Assembly (NCBI GenBank): GCA_902616905.1
Contig: CACMUP010000009.1
Coordinates: forward strand, 1 to 56,773
Direction: 5' to 3'
Source: an uncultured Bacteroidota bacterium
Lineage (GTDB): Bacteria; Bacteroidota; Bacteroidia; Flavobacteriales; Flavobacteriaceae
Length of the DNA: 56,773 bases
Position 1 is the first letter of the stretch. The number at the start of each line of letters is the position of its first letter. A program made the position numbers and the translations under genes. The notes beneath the pieces are model-generated. The model was not told where the DNA came from and made no database searches. It saw nothing but the letters and a program-made list of their open reading frames with translations. Positions 44,314-53,859 of this stretch are shown here, in pieces.

Positions 44314-45732
44314 ATGCGTAATAAGAATATTTTTAAGTCATTTATTCTGACTTTGTTTGTCTCATTTTTTGGTGCGTGTTATTTAAGTAAAAAGGAAAAT
44401 AATAAACCAAATATTTTATTTATAGCCATAGATGATTTGAATGATTGGGTAGGATATTTAGGTGGTCATCCTCAAGCTGAAACCCCAAACATTGATAGAC
44501 TTATAAAAAAGGGTATAGGATTTAGCAGAGCGTATACAGTTGCGCCTCTTTGCAATCCATCAAGGGTTGCACTATTGACGGGCCTTTATCCGTCGACTTC
44601 AGGTATTTACGGTAATCGAGACAATTTTAGAAAAAACCTTCCAAATCAAATTACTTTATTGCAACATTTCAGGGCCAATGGATATTTGACTAAGGGCGGA
44701 GGAAAAATATTTCATGGAAACAACAGGCCTAATGATTCCTTGTCATGGGATTATTATTTTATTTCAAAAGGGGTTACAAAAAAAAGCGGAAGAGACCCAA
44801 ATTTACCAGAGGTTTCCACTGGAAAAGGTTGGTTTAATTGGGGTCCTTTAAACGTAGAGGATGACCAGATGCAGGATTTTAAAGTAGTTGAATGGGTTAA
44901 ATCTGAATTAAAAAAATCTCATGAAAAGCCATTTTTTATAGCCTGCGGGTTTTATAGGCCACATTTACCATGGTATGTGCCAAAAAAATATTTTGATAAA
45001 TATCCTATAGAAGAAATAATTCTTCCAGAAACAAAAATAAACGATCGTAATGACCTTCCTGAATTTGGGAAAATATTTGCGAGTCAAAGATATTCTGCCT
45101 CTTTGGGAACTGATCTTAATGAAGGTATTCAGGATCATGACTTAGTCCTTGAATATGATCAATGGGAAAAGGGCGTACAAGCATATTTAGCGTCTATAAG
45201 TTTTGTTGATAATTATGTTGGTGAGCTAATAGACGAGCTTGAGAATAGTAAATATGAAGAAAATACAATTATTGTTTTATGGGGAGATCATGGATGGCAT
45301 CTTGGTGAAAAACAACATTGGCGAAAACAAGCACTTTGGGAAGACACCACACATGTTCCATTCATAATATCTTACCCAAAAAAAATCCAAAAAAATAAAA
45401 TCTGCCGAGCACCTGTTAGTTTAATTGATATTTATCCAACTTTAGTTGATCTTGCTGGGATTTCAAAAAAAGAAGATTTAGATGGAGAAAGCTTATTAGA
45501 CTTACTTAAAAATCCATCAATGAAATGGGATAGATCCGTTTTATCTACGTATGGGAAAGGTAATCATGCTGTTAGATCTGAAAACTGGCGATATATCCAA
45601 TATAGGGATGGTTCAAATGAATTATATAATCATGATAATGACCCAAATGAATGGTACAATTTATCAGAAAATTCTAATTATAAGGATGTTATTGAGCGTC
45701 TAAAAAAAATTATTCCTCTTCATGAAAAATAA
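44314..45732 (+). CDS. S1-type sulfatase 6, iduronate-2-sulfatase-like, lipoprotein
   Basis: I chose the ATG at 44314 (472 residues); an in-frame TTG lies at 44308. A lipobox ends FFGACYL. LFIAIDDLNDWVGYLGGHP and VLWGDHGWHLGEKQHW are characteristic of the S1_7 branch that includes iduronate-2-sulfatase. The formylglycine motif is C-N-P-S-R at Cys80 with LLTGLYPSTSGIYGN. A preference for 2-O-sulfate would be inference from the branch. Sulfatase 10 belongs to the same branch. Confidence 0.93.
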   Translation: MRNKNIFKSFILTLFVSFFGACYLSKKENNKPNILFIAIDDLNDWVGYLGGHPQAETPNIDRLIKKGIGFSRAYTVAPLCNPSRVALLTGLYPSTSGIYGNRDNFRKNLPNQITLLQHFRANGYLTKGGGKIFHGNNRPNDSLSWDYYFISKGVTKKSGRDPNLPEVSTGKGWFNWGPLNVEDDQMQDFKVVEWVKSELKKSHEKPFFIACGFYRPHLPWYVPKKYFDKYPIEEIILPETKINDRNDLPEFGKIFASQRYSASLGTDLNEGIQDHDLVLEYDQWEKGVQAYLASISFVDNYVGELIDELENSKYEENTIIVLWGDHGWHLGEKQHWRKQALWEDTTHVPFIISYPKKIQKNKICRAPVSLIDIYPTLVDLAGISKKEDLDGESLLDLLKNPSMKWDRSVLSTYGKGNHAVRSENWRYIQYRDGSNELYNHDNDPNEWYNLSENSNYKDVIERLKKIIPLHEK

Positions 45733-45772
45733 ACCCTAAATCCTGTAATTGATTACGTAATTCTTTAATTAT

Positions 45773-47326
45773 TCATTTTAATTCTAGTTGTTCAATATTT
45801 GTATTTTCTTTTCCACGTATAGTTTCGAAGTCCGTAATCAATTCTTTTAGTTTTTTGGAATTAGTTTTTGCCAAATTTTTTTGCTGTTTAATATCTTCTT
45901 TTAGGTTATATAATTGATAAATTTCACTGTTCCCTAATTCAATATTTACTAACCTATTAACTTCAGGGCCTTGATATGGTGGAATCATTACCCAATCTCC
46001 TTTTCGAAAAGCAGTTCTAGAAGTAGCTTCGATTACCATTTCATTTCTCCCATTTTTACTTTTACCCATTAAAAGGTCAATAAGCTGCTCACTATCTTCA
46101 GCCCTTTCTTTACTATTAACTAGTGCTGCAATTGATGAAAATAAATCTAATTGTGAAATCATAGCATCAGAAACACCGGGTTTAATAATATCCTTCCAAT
46201 AAGAGAAAAATGGGACACGAGTTCCAGCCTCAAATAAGCTATACTTTCCGCCCCTTAAAACTCCAGAGGGTTTGTGATTCCCAAGCTTCTCTTCAGAATC
46301 ATCATAGTACCCATCATTAACTACTGGCCCATTATCACTTGAAAATATAATTAACGTTTTTGATAATAATCCCTCAGATTTTAAAGTCTCAATAAGTTGC
46401 CCTATCATCCAATCAGCCTCTACTATAACATCACCGCGAGGCCCTAAATTTGTTGAACCTACAAAACGAGAATTTGGAGTTCTTGGGACATGTGGCTGTT
46501 GTAAAGAATAATATAAGAAAAATGATTCATCTTTATGCCTTTTTATATATCCTTGAGCTTCATTTAAAAAGTAATCTGCCATATCTTCGTCTACCCATTT
46601 TGCGGACTCTCCACCTCTCATAAATCCAATTCTAGGGATTCCATTTACTATACTGTTGTTATGACCGTGATGCCATTTCATTTTTAACAATTCTGGATTT
46701 TTTAAGCCAGTAGGTTCTCCATCAAAATTTTTATTATAGTCTACTTCAATTGGATCATTTGGGTCTAGATTTACAACGTACCCATTTTTAATATAAACTG
46801 TTGGTACCCTATCTTGAGTAGCAGCTAATATATTACTGTAGTCAAATCCAACCTCATTTGGGCCTGGTGTTATATGATTGTTCCAATCTACATTACCACT
46901 TCCAAGTCCTAGATGCCATTTCCCAACGATACCGGTATGGTACCCTTGCTTTTTTAACATTTTAGGAATAGTAGTTAGAGTTGTATCAATTATTAGAGGT
47001 GCTGTTCCTGGAAGTATTTTAGCTTTTTTATTTCTCCAAGGATATATTCCTGTTAGTAAAGCATACCTGCTTGGTGTGCAAGTAGCTGACGAAGAATATC
47101 CATTTGTAAATCGCATACCACCATTTGCAAGTTTATCTAAATTAGGAGTTTTAATTTCTGTCGCACCATAAGAACCTAATTCACCATAACCTAGATCATC
47201 GGCATAGATAATTATTATGTTTGGATTATTTAATTGTTTTTTGTCCCCTAACGATTTATTACTTTTTTTACAGCATATAAAAAGTAATAAAAAGCCAATT
47301 GCTAAATAAAAGTGTTTGTTATTCAT
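45773..47326 (-). CDS. S1-type sulfatase 7, lipoprotein
   Basis: This 517-residue sulfatase has a lipobox ending LLLFICCKK. Landmarks are IIYADDLGYGELGSYG, the formylglycine site C-T-P-S-R at Cys83, LLTGIYPWRNKKAKILPG and IIFSSDNGPVVNDGYYD. It is the last gene of the four-gene minus-strand unit that starts with sulfatase 9, with 47 bases after GH43. It converges with sulfatase 6, whose stop is 40 bases away. Confidence 0.93.
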   Translation of the reverse strand: MNNKHFYLAIGFLLLFICCKKSNKSLGDKKQLNNPNIIIIYADDLGYGELGSYGATEIKTPNLDKLANGGMRFTNGYSSSATCTPSRYALLTGIYPWRNKKAKILPGTAPLIIDTTLTTIPKMLKKQGYHTGIVGKWHLGLGSGNVDWNNHITPGPNEVGFDYSNILAATQDRVPTVYIKNGYVVNLDPNDPIEVDYNKNFDGEPTGLKNPELLKMKWHHGHNNSIVNGIPRIGFMRGGESAKWVDEDMADYFLNEAQGYIKRHKDESFFLYYSLQQPHVPRTPNSRFVGSTNLGPRGDVIVEADWMIGQLIETLKSEGLLSKTLIIFSSDNGPVVNDGYYDDSEEKLGNHKPSGVLRGGKYSLFEAGTRVPFFSYWKDIIKPGVSDAMISQLDLFSSIAALVNSKERAEDSEQLIDLLMGKSKNGRNEMVIEATSRTAFRKGDWVMIPPYQGPEVNRLVNIELGNSEIYQLYNLKEDIKQQKNLAKTNSKKLKELITDFETIRGKENTNIEQLELK

Positions 47327-47373
47327 ACTTTATTTTTTTAGTTTCATTATTCTGAAAACTATAATTTTTAAAA

Positions 47374-48369
47374 TTATTTTTTGTTAACCTTAAAAAATTT
47401 GAAGCTTTCATTTTTTAAACTTATTGTTTTAGATTCATTATCTATTATTAGATCAAGAATCCCTGTTTTTCTTGGTCTCAATTTATCAATAGAATTATGT
47501 GTATGTAATACATATTTTATATAATTTTTAGTTTCATTAAAAAAAACATCACCATGTCCCGGTCCGCTTTGATTTATATTACTAAAATTTATTAAAGGAT
47601 TTTTTTTTGACTTATTCCAAGGTCCTAAAGGACTTGAACTTGTTGCGTATCCTACAGCATAATTTGAACTTTTGAAATTATTTGCTGAATAAAGCATATA
47701 ATAAGTGCTATCTATTTTAAAAACACTCGGCCCCTGGACATTTTTAAAATCAATATTATCTTCATTCTCCCACGGACATTCTGATGATAGACACTTGGTC
47801 AATGTTTCTTCATTTATTTCCCTTAAGCCCTTTTCTAGTTCAGCTACAAAAATTTCATTATCATTAATTACTTTTTTCACATGATACAAGTAAAATTTAT
47901 TGTTGTCAAAGAAAACGAATGGATCAATTTGTCTATGCTTTGCTTTAAAATAGTTTCTATTTTTTTCTTTAAATGGACCAAGAGGGCTTTCAGAAAAAGC
48001 AATAGCAATTTTTTCGTTTACTGTATAAAACATATAATATAAATTATCTCTCTTAAAAATTTGAGGAGCCCAAAAACCTTTGTCTCCAAAAGCATTTCCC
48101 TTTTTTAAAGCATAACCTTTATATTCCCATTTCACTAAATCATTTGAAAGATATACTTTTATTCCATTATTAGTGCTATCTACACCACCAGCAGTAGTCC
48201 CATATAAATAATATATACAACCATCTTTAAAGATTGTAGGATCGGCTAAATAAATATTTTGTTTAAAGGACTTAAAAATATCACAGTTTGTTATGAAAAT
48301 AAATAAAAAAAACACCCCTAAGGGAATAAGTTTTTTCACAGAAGTTCTATTTTTTTGATCGAATTTCAT
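47374..48369 (-). CDS. GH43-like glycoside hydrolase, lipoprotein, altered acid residue
   Basis: The 331-residue protein fits the five-bladed GH43 fold: Asp43 in YLADPTIFKDG is the usual general base, Asp149 in RQIDPFVFF is the usual pKa modulator, and WEYKGYALKKG with FWAPQIFKRDN is typical. Where GH43 has the acid Glu in an EGP motif, here VQGPSVFK gives Gln212 (codon CAG). Activity may be lost or changed, or a different residue may supply the acid. The lipobox ends FIFITNCD. It overlaps the end of sulfatase 8 by 23 bases, so translation may be coupled. A role in side-chain removal such as arabinose or xylose is inference. Confidence 0.8.
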   Translation of the reverse strand: MKFDQKNRTSVKKLIPLGVFFLFIFITNCDIFKSFKQNIYLADPTIFKDGCIYYLYGTTAGGVDSTNNGIKVYLSNDLVKWEYKGYALKKGNAFGDKGFWAPQIFKRDNLYYMFYTVNEKIAIAFSESPLGPFKEKNRNYFKAKHRQIDPFVFFDNNKFYLYHVKKVINDNEIFVAELEKGLREINEETLTKCLSSECPWENEDNIDFKNVQGPSVFKIDSTYYMLYSANNFKSSNYAVGYATSSSPLGPWNKSKKNPLINFSNINQSGPGHGDVFFNETKNYIKYVLHTHNSIDKLRPRKTGILDLIIDNESKTISLKNESFKFFKVNKK

Positions 48370-49981
48370 TTATTTTATCCCAAGATAATACTTTGGTCTT
48401 AGTTGCCCACTCATTATACATTTCTTTCATATTGTTTGCAATATCAGGGAACTCACCTATTATATTATTCTGCTCAGTTCTGTCATTAGAAATATTATAA
48501 AGTTCCCAATTATCGTTATTGTTTTTTTCCCAGTCTAATACAAGTTTGTAATCACCATGGCGAACAGCTTTATTCCCTTCATGCTCCCAGAATATTGGTT
48601 CTTCATGGATTTCTTTAGTAGAGCCTAAGAAAATTGGGATTAAACTTTTCCCTGAGTGTTTTTTTATTTTATTACCATTAAATATCTCAGGTTGAACAGT
48701 ATTGGCCAAATCTAAACATGTAGCCATAATATCTGGTAAAAAACCATATTGATTGTTTGTTGATCCTCTAAGATTTTTGGATATCCCATTTGGCCAATTC
48801 ACAATGAAAGGAGTTCCAATACCCCCTTCATGTGTCCAATGTTTATAAGATCTATATGGAGTATTTGAAGCATTTGCCCATGCCTTACCATATGAAAGTA
48901 AGTAACCTTCCTTAGTTTCCAATTGTTCTTTAGGACCACTACCAAGCATATCATTCTCTGCACAGGCTCCATTATCATTTAGAAACATTATAATTGTGTT
49001 ATTGTACAGTTTCTTTGTTTTTAAATTATCTATCAGTTTTCCAATATTTTGATCCATTCTATCAATCATTGCTGCGTATATTGCCATTCTAAGATCCATT
49101 TCTTCTCTTTTTTGAATAGTTAGCGAGTCCCACGAAATAATATCATCATAGCTTAATTCCCAAGAAGAGTCTACAAGGCCCATTTCAATCATTCTGTTAT
49201 AACGCTCCTTTCTAAGTATTTCCCAACCATTGGAATATTTTCCTCTATATTTATCAATATCCTTTTTAGGAGCCTGTAGAGGCCAGTGTGGAGCATTGTA
49301 AGATAAGTATAGAAAAAATGGATTCTCTTGATTCTCCAATTTAGCTTTATCAATGTACTCAATTGCTTTATCTGTAAAGGCGTCTGTTGTGTAATAATCT
49401 TCATCATTAATTTCGATTTTTTCATTCCCTTCAAAAATGAACCTGGGGCCTTCAGGTTTAAAATAATTTCCAGCACCTGAAATGAAGCCATAAAATTTAT
49501 CAAAACCCCTTTGCAGGGGCCACTGATTTTTATCAAAGAAACTTAAATGCCATTTTCCACTAATTAATGTTGAATAACCAGTCTTTTTAAGAACTTCCGC
49601 AATTGTAACAACATTAGAACTTAATTTACCTTGGTATTCTGGCGTACCGTAATTATGGCCCTTAGGGTCTTTTGGTGGATTAGTCATATGGCCTACTCCT
49701 GCTTCATGTGGATAATTCCCAGTTAATAATGAAGCTCTTGTGGGACAGCATCTAGCAGCATTATAGAATTGAGTAAACTTTATACCGTTTTTTGCTAAAT
49801 ATGAAAGGTTTGGAGTATCAATTTCTCCTCCATAAGGTGCTATATCAGAATAACCCATATCGTCTGACATAATTAGAATTATATTGGGGCGATCAATTTT
49901 TAAATCATTTCTTTTTGATTCACAAGAATTAAATAAAAACCAGGTTGAAATAATTAAAAGTGATTTTTTAATTTTTGGCAT
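48347..49981 (-). CDS. S1-type sulfatase 8, lipoprotein, arylsulfatase-like
   Basis: This 544-residue sulfatase is the second longest here. The lipobox ends FLFNSCES. Motifs are LIMSDDMGYSDIAPYGGEI, the formylglycine site C-C-P-T-R at Cys78-Cys79, LLTGNYPHEAGVGHM and IMFLNDNGACAEND. A double Cys at this site is a known variant of the motif (S1_4-like), with Cys78 the residue to be modified. It is 34 bases downstream of sulfatase 9 and overlaps the GH43 gene. Confidence 0.93.
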   Translation of the reverse strand: MPKIKKSLLIISTWFLFNSCESKRNDLKIDRPNIILIMSDDMGYSDIAPYGGEIDTPNLSYLAKNGIKFTQFYNAARCCPTRASLLTGNYPHEAGVGHMTNPPKDPKGHNYGTPEYQGKLSSNVVTIAEVLKKTGYSTLISGKWHLSFFDKNQWPLQRGFDKFYGFISGAGNYFKPEGPRFIFEGNEKIEINDEDYYTTDAFTDKAIEYIDKAKLENQENPFFLYLSYNAPHWPLQAPKKDIDKYRGKYSNGWEILRKERYNRMIEMGLVDSSWELSYDDIISWDSLTIQKREEMDLRMAIYAAMIDRMDQNIGKLIDNLKTKKLYNNTIIMFLNDNGACAENDMLGSGPKEQLETKEGYLLSYGKAWANASNTPYRSYKHWTHEGGIGTPFIVNWPNGISKNLRGSTNNQYGFLPDIMATCLDLANTVQPEIFNGNKIKKHSGKSLIPIFLGSTKEIHEEPIFWEHEGNKAVRHGDYKLVLDWEKNNNDNWELYNISNDRTEQNNIIGEFPDIANNMKEMYNEWATKTKVLSWDKINEIRSKK

Positions 49982-50015
49982 AATCTATATTTGCAATTAT
50001 TTAATATTTATAAAT

Positions 50016-51500
50016 CTAACCTTTTGAGTTTATTTTTTGTTCAAAGGGAAACCATTCTCCTTTTCCATCTCGATTTTGACGACTTATAGCCTTCATTTCC
50101 GTTTCAATACCAAGGTCCCCTTGCTGTTTCATCCAGTCCTTAAGTTTGATTGCTAGATCATTTTTAATATCAAAATATTCAGGTTTTTCGGCAATATTGG
50201 TTTTCTCAAAGGGATCATTTTCTAAATCATATAATTCCTCAAAAGGGCGATTTTTATAACTTTTAACCCTATTTAATTCTTCTTCATTTTTAGCATATTT
50301 TAACCATGACTTGTAAATTAAATAACCTGTGCGTGTCGTGTCTTCTGCCGTTAGGATATTGTAAAAGATTTCATTGTGACTCAAATTTTGAATGTACTTA
50401 TATTTTTTTGTACGAATAGAACGGATCGGATAAGATTTTGGACCATTTATTACACCTCGTGAAGTTTGAACGCCGTAAGAAAAATCTCTGTGATTGTTTG
50501 TTTTTCCAATCATTGAATAAAAAAAACTTTTCCCATCAAAACCTGTATTCCCATTTGGATCTGAAATACCTACATTAATTTCATTTGGATTTTCACCTAT
50601 TGCGTCAAGTAATGTTGGAATTATATCAACATATTGTGTCATTGCTTTATTTCTTGTGTTGGGCTTTATTATGCCTGGCCATTTAGCTATAAATGCAGTT
50701 TTAAGACCCAGATCATAACACGTCCATTTCCCAAATGGAAATGAAAATCCTTGCTCACTAGTAAAAATAGAAATTGTATTTTTAGTTTTGTTTGCTTTAC
50801 TAATATAATCAAGGGTCTTGCCAAGAAGGCTATCCATGTAAGTTATTTCGGTATAATAGGAACTTAATTCTTTCCGAGTTATAGGTGTATCTACCATATA
50901 ATCTGGTATTATTAAATCTTCATCTTTATATTTATTTGAATCTCCTCTGTTCCACGGAGTATGGGGTTGATTTTGAGCAATTATTAAAAAGAAAGGCTTA
51001 TCCCCAGTAACTATGGGATTAATTTTACTTAGGTTGATATCTTTTCCTCCGAATCCAGTATCGTGCTGTAAACCTCCAAGATAATTAATTGGGAAAGAAT
51101 CTTGAGGCCCGTAGTGTTTTTTCCCGATTAATGCAACCTCGTAACCAAGTTCTCCAAAATGGTGAACAAAACTTTTAACCCCATCATAAACTTCAGAGTG
51201 ATTTGGATAAGCTCCACTTCTTACTGGATATAACCCGGTCATTAGTTGTTGGCGAGTTGGTGCGCACATAGCGGTTGAGGTGAACATATTATCAAAACTA
51301 ATGCCCTCGTTTGCTAATTTCTGAATATTAGGAGTTTTAACTACTTTACTTCCATAAGGTTCACAATCGTTCCATGACATGTCATCCCCTATAAAAATTA
51401 AAATGTTGGGTAATTTTTTTGTTTGCTCTTTTAGGTCCGTATTTTTTAAATTACAAGACATCAATAAAATGCAAATAACTAACTGAATTATTAATCTCAT
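50016..51500 (-). CDS. S1-type sulfatase 9, lipoprotein, sulfamidase-like
   Basis: This 494-residue sulfatase has a lipobox ending ILLMSCNLK. IFIGDDMSWNDCEPYG and the formylglycine site C-A-P-T-R at Cys79, followed by QLMTGLYPVRSGAYPNHS, resemble the N-sulfoglucosamine sulfohydrolase-like branch, as in sulfatase 3. FTSEQGFSFPFGKWTCYD replaces the usual DNG block with EQG, a change found in that branch. It is the first gene of the four-gene minus-strand unit, divergent from GH2. Confidence 0.92.
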   Translation of the reverse strand: MRLIIQLVICILLMSCNLKNTDLKEQTKKLPNILIFIGDDMSWNDCEPYGSKVVKTPNIQKLANEGISFDNMFTSTAMCAPTRQQLMTGLYPVRSGAYPNHSEVYDGVKSFVHHFGELGYEVALIGKKHYGPQDSFPINYLGGLQHDTGFGGKDINLSKINPIVTGDKPFFLIIAQNQPHTPWNRGDSNKYKDEDLIIPDYMVDTPITRKELSSYYTEITYMDSLLGKTLDYISKANKTKNTISIFTSEQGFSFPFGKWTCYDLGLKTAFIAKWPGIIKPNTRNKAMTQYVDIIPTLLDAIGENPNEINVGISDPNGNTGFDGKSFFYSMIGKTNNHRDFSYGVQTSRGVINGPKSYPIRSIRTKKYKYIQNLSHNEIFYNILTAEDTTRTGYLIYKSWLKYAKNEEELNRVKSYKNRPFEELYDLENDPFEKTNIAEKPEYFDIKNDLAIKLKDWMKQQGDLGIETEMKAISRQNRDGKGEWFPFEQKINSKG

Positions 51501-51588
51501 TCTTTTAATTTTATGTGTATTAAATTCATTATGTAAATCTATTTAAATATCTTTTAACATTTAATTTCTATATTATAAATCTTATTTA
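51501..51588. promoter_or_regulatory. Divergent promoter region, GH2 and sulfatase 9 units
   Basis: These 88 bp separate divergent start codons, so they must hold the promoters for both units: the four-gene minus-strand operon and the GH2 operon. The DNA is AT-rich; no TAnnTTTG box or long palindrome stands out. Confidence 0.5.
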
Positions 51589-53859
51589 ATGAAAAATTTA
51601 ATTTTTGTTATTCTAATAATCATTTTTTTTCCATGTTGCAACAAATTATCCAAATTAAATCAAAATAATAAAATTGAATGGACCCCAGCGGGGAATAAAA
51701 TTAAGACTGAGTGGGCATCTCAAATTACAACAGAAAATGTGTGGCAAAACTACCCTCGACCACAAATGGTGAGATCGAAATGGAAAAACCTTAACGGCCT
51801 TTGGGATTATACGGTATTAAATAGAATGCCCAGAGAAAAATTAGTCCCTATAACTTATAAAGAACAAATACTTGTCCCTTTTTCAATTGAATCAAGTTTA
51901 TCAGGTGTAGGTGAAGAGTTATCTCCTGTTGAAGTTTTGTGGTATAGAACCAATTTTGATGTATCAGATTGGAAGGAAAAAGAAATCCTAATTCATTTTG
52001 GTGCTGTTGATTACAAATCTACTTTATACATTAATGGGATTAATGTTGGAACTCATATAGGAGGGAACGACCCTTTTTCATATAATATCACACCCTTTAT
52101 CGATAATAATCGAAAAACTCAAGAATTAGAACTTTCAGTATGGGATCCAACTGACACAGACACACAGCCTAGAGGAAAACAAACACTTAGACCTAGAGGA
52201 ATTTGGTATTCTGCAGTTTCTGGAATTTGGCAAACAGTTTGGCTAGAACCAGTTGAAAAAACACATATTAATAATATTAATATTATCTCAGATATTGATA
52301 CGGAAAAAATTAATATTCTAATTGATCTTAGAAATTCGGAGGGAAATGAGAGATATTTAGTTAAAGTTTTTGAAAGTGATACATTGTTAGTAGATCAAGC
52401 ATTTAAATCAATAGACGAAATAAAAATAGATCTAATAAACCCTAAATTATGGTCCCCAAAAAATCCCCAATTATATGATATTGAAATTGAAGTTTTTAGA
52501 GACAGTATTATGCTTGATAAAATCACCTCTTACTTTGCAATGAGAAAAATAAGTATTGGTAAAGATAAACACGGCTTTACTAAATTGTATTTAAACAATG
52601 AAGAGCTATTTCATTGGGGGACTCTAGATCAAGGATGGTGGCCTGATGGTCTTTTAACACCACCCTCTGTTGAAGCTATGGTTTATGATATGAATGTATT
52701 AAAAAGCTTAGGTTTTAATGCCATTCGTAAACATATTAAGGTTGAACCGGCAATTTATTATCACAAGGCAGATAAGTTAGGCTTTTTAATATGGCAAGAT
52801 ATGCCATCTGGCTTTTTACATAATCATCATCCTGAACAACACGTAATGTGGGGAAATAAAAAAGATTGGGATAGACCTGAAGAATCAGCCATTTTATTTA
52901 AAAAAGAATGGAAAAATATAATTGATCATCTTAAGTTTTTCTCAAGTATTGTTGTTTGGATTCCATTTAACGAGGGGTGGGGTCAGTTTGAAAGTAAAGA
53001 GATAACTAAATGGACAATGAATTATGATATTACCAGATTAACAAATGGAATAAGTGGATGGGATGATAGAAAGGTCGGTCATTTTATTGATCTTCATCAA
53101 TACCCTGGACCAGGGATGGAACCTCCATCACAGAACGAAGGAAGAGCTGTTGTATTAGGAGAATTTGGAGGTTACGGTTACCCAGTTAAGAACCATCTAT
53201 GGAACGAAACAAACGAAAATTGGGGTTATCGAGTATCGAAAAATATTGAAAGTTATTTAAAAGATTATAATGATGTAATATTTAATCTCCATGGAGAAAG
53301 GTCTAGGGGTTTAGCGGCAGCTTTCTATACCCAAACAACTGATGTAGAAATTGAGGTAAATGGTCTATTGACCTATGACAGAAGAGTTACAAAATTACCA
53401 ATCAATTCGACAAAAAAAATTCATAAGAAATTATTTAATGAGTTTGGAAGAGCTGAATTTTTAATTAAAGATTCAGAAATTTTAGTTGAAAGTAAGAAAT
53501 TCACAAATGAAAGATTACCATCCAATTGGGAAAAAAATCCAAAAAATAATAACCAATTTAAGTTAATAGAATTTCCTGCCAATCTTGAAATTGGACACTC
53601 AGTGTTTTCTTTTGAGGAATTCAAAATAAAGAAAATTCCCAATAATTTAGCTTTAAAGTTCTATGGAAATGGCGATGTAATTATTTATATTAATGGAGAA
53701 AAAGTTTTGGAAAAATATTTAAGGACAAAACGTCATTATGACGATATTAACTTGAGTAATCACATAAACAAGTTAAAAAAAGGATTAAATAAAATTGCTA
53801 TTGAAATTAATAATCCAAATGAAAATGGTCAATTTGATTATGGTTTGTATGTCTTCTAA
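51589..53859 (+). CDS. GH2-family glycoside hydrolase, lipoprotein
   Basis: This 756-residue protein has a lipobox ending FFPCCNK and the GH2 layout: a sugar-binding jelly roll (NLNGLWDYTVL, VPFSIESSLSGVGEELSPVE, WYRTNFDV), an Ig-like domain and a TIM barrel. The acid/base Glu462 lies in VVWIPFNEGWGQF and the nucleophile Glu525 in VVLGEFGGYGY, so it should be active. About 190 extra residues at the C-terminus form a beta-rich domain. Typical GH2 activities are beta-galactosidase, beta-glucuronidase or beta-mannosidase; NLNGLWDYTV-type proteins in Bacteroidota are usually beta-galactosidase-like, but the specificity is open. It starts the plus-strand operon with two sulfatases. Confidence 0.92.
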   Translation: MKNLIFVILIIIFFPCCNKLSKLNQNNKIEWTPAGNKIKTEWASQITTENVWQNYPRPQMVRSKWKNLNGLWDYTVLNRMPREKLVPITYKEQILVPFSIESSLSGVGEELSPVEVLWYRTNFDVSDWKEKEILIHFGAVDYKSTLYINGINVGTHIGGNDPFSYNITPFIDNNRKTQELELSVWDPTDTDTQPRGKQTLRPRGIWYSAVSGIWQTVWLEPVEKTHINNINIISDIDTEKINILIDLRNSEGNERYLVKVFESDTLLVDQAFKSIDEIKIDLINPKLWSPKNPQLYDIEIEVFRDSIMLDKITSYFAMRKISIGKDKHGFTKLYLNNEELFHWGTLDQGWWPDGLLTPPSVEAMVYDMNVLKSLGFNAIRKHIKVEPAIYYHKADKLGFLIWQDMPSGFLHNHHPEQHVMWGNKKDWDRPEESAILFKKEWKNIIDHLKFFSSIVVWIPFNEGWGQFESKEITKWTMNYDITRLTNGISGWDDRKVGHFIDLHQYPGPGMEPPSQNEGRAVVLGEFGGYGYPVKNHLWNETNENWGYRVSKNIESYLKDYNDVIFNLHGERSRGLAAAFYTQTTDVEIEVNGLLTYDRRVTKLPINSTKKIHKKLFNEFGRAEFLIKDSEILVESKKFTNERLPSNWEKNPKNNNQFKLIEFPANLEIGHSVFSFEEFKIKKIPNNLALKFYGNGDVIIYINGEKVLEKYLRTKRHYDDINLSNHINKLKKGLNKIAIEINNPNENGQFDYGLYVF

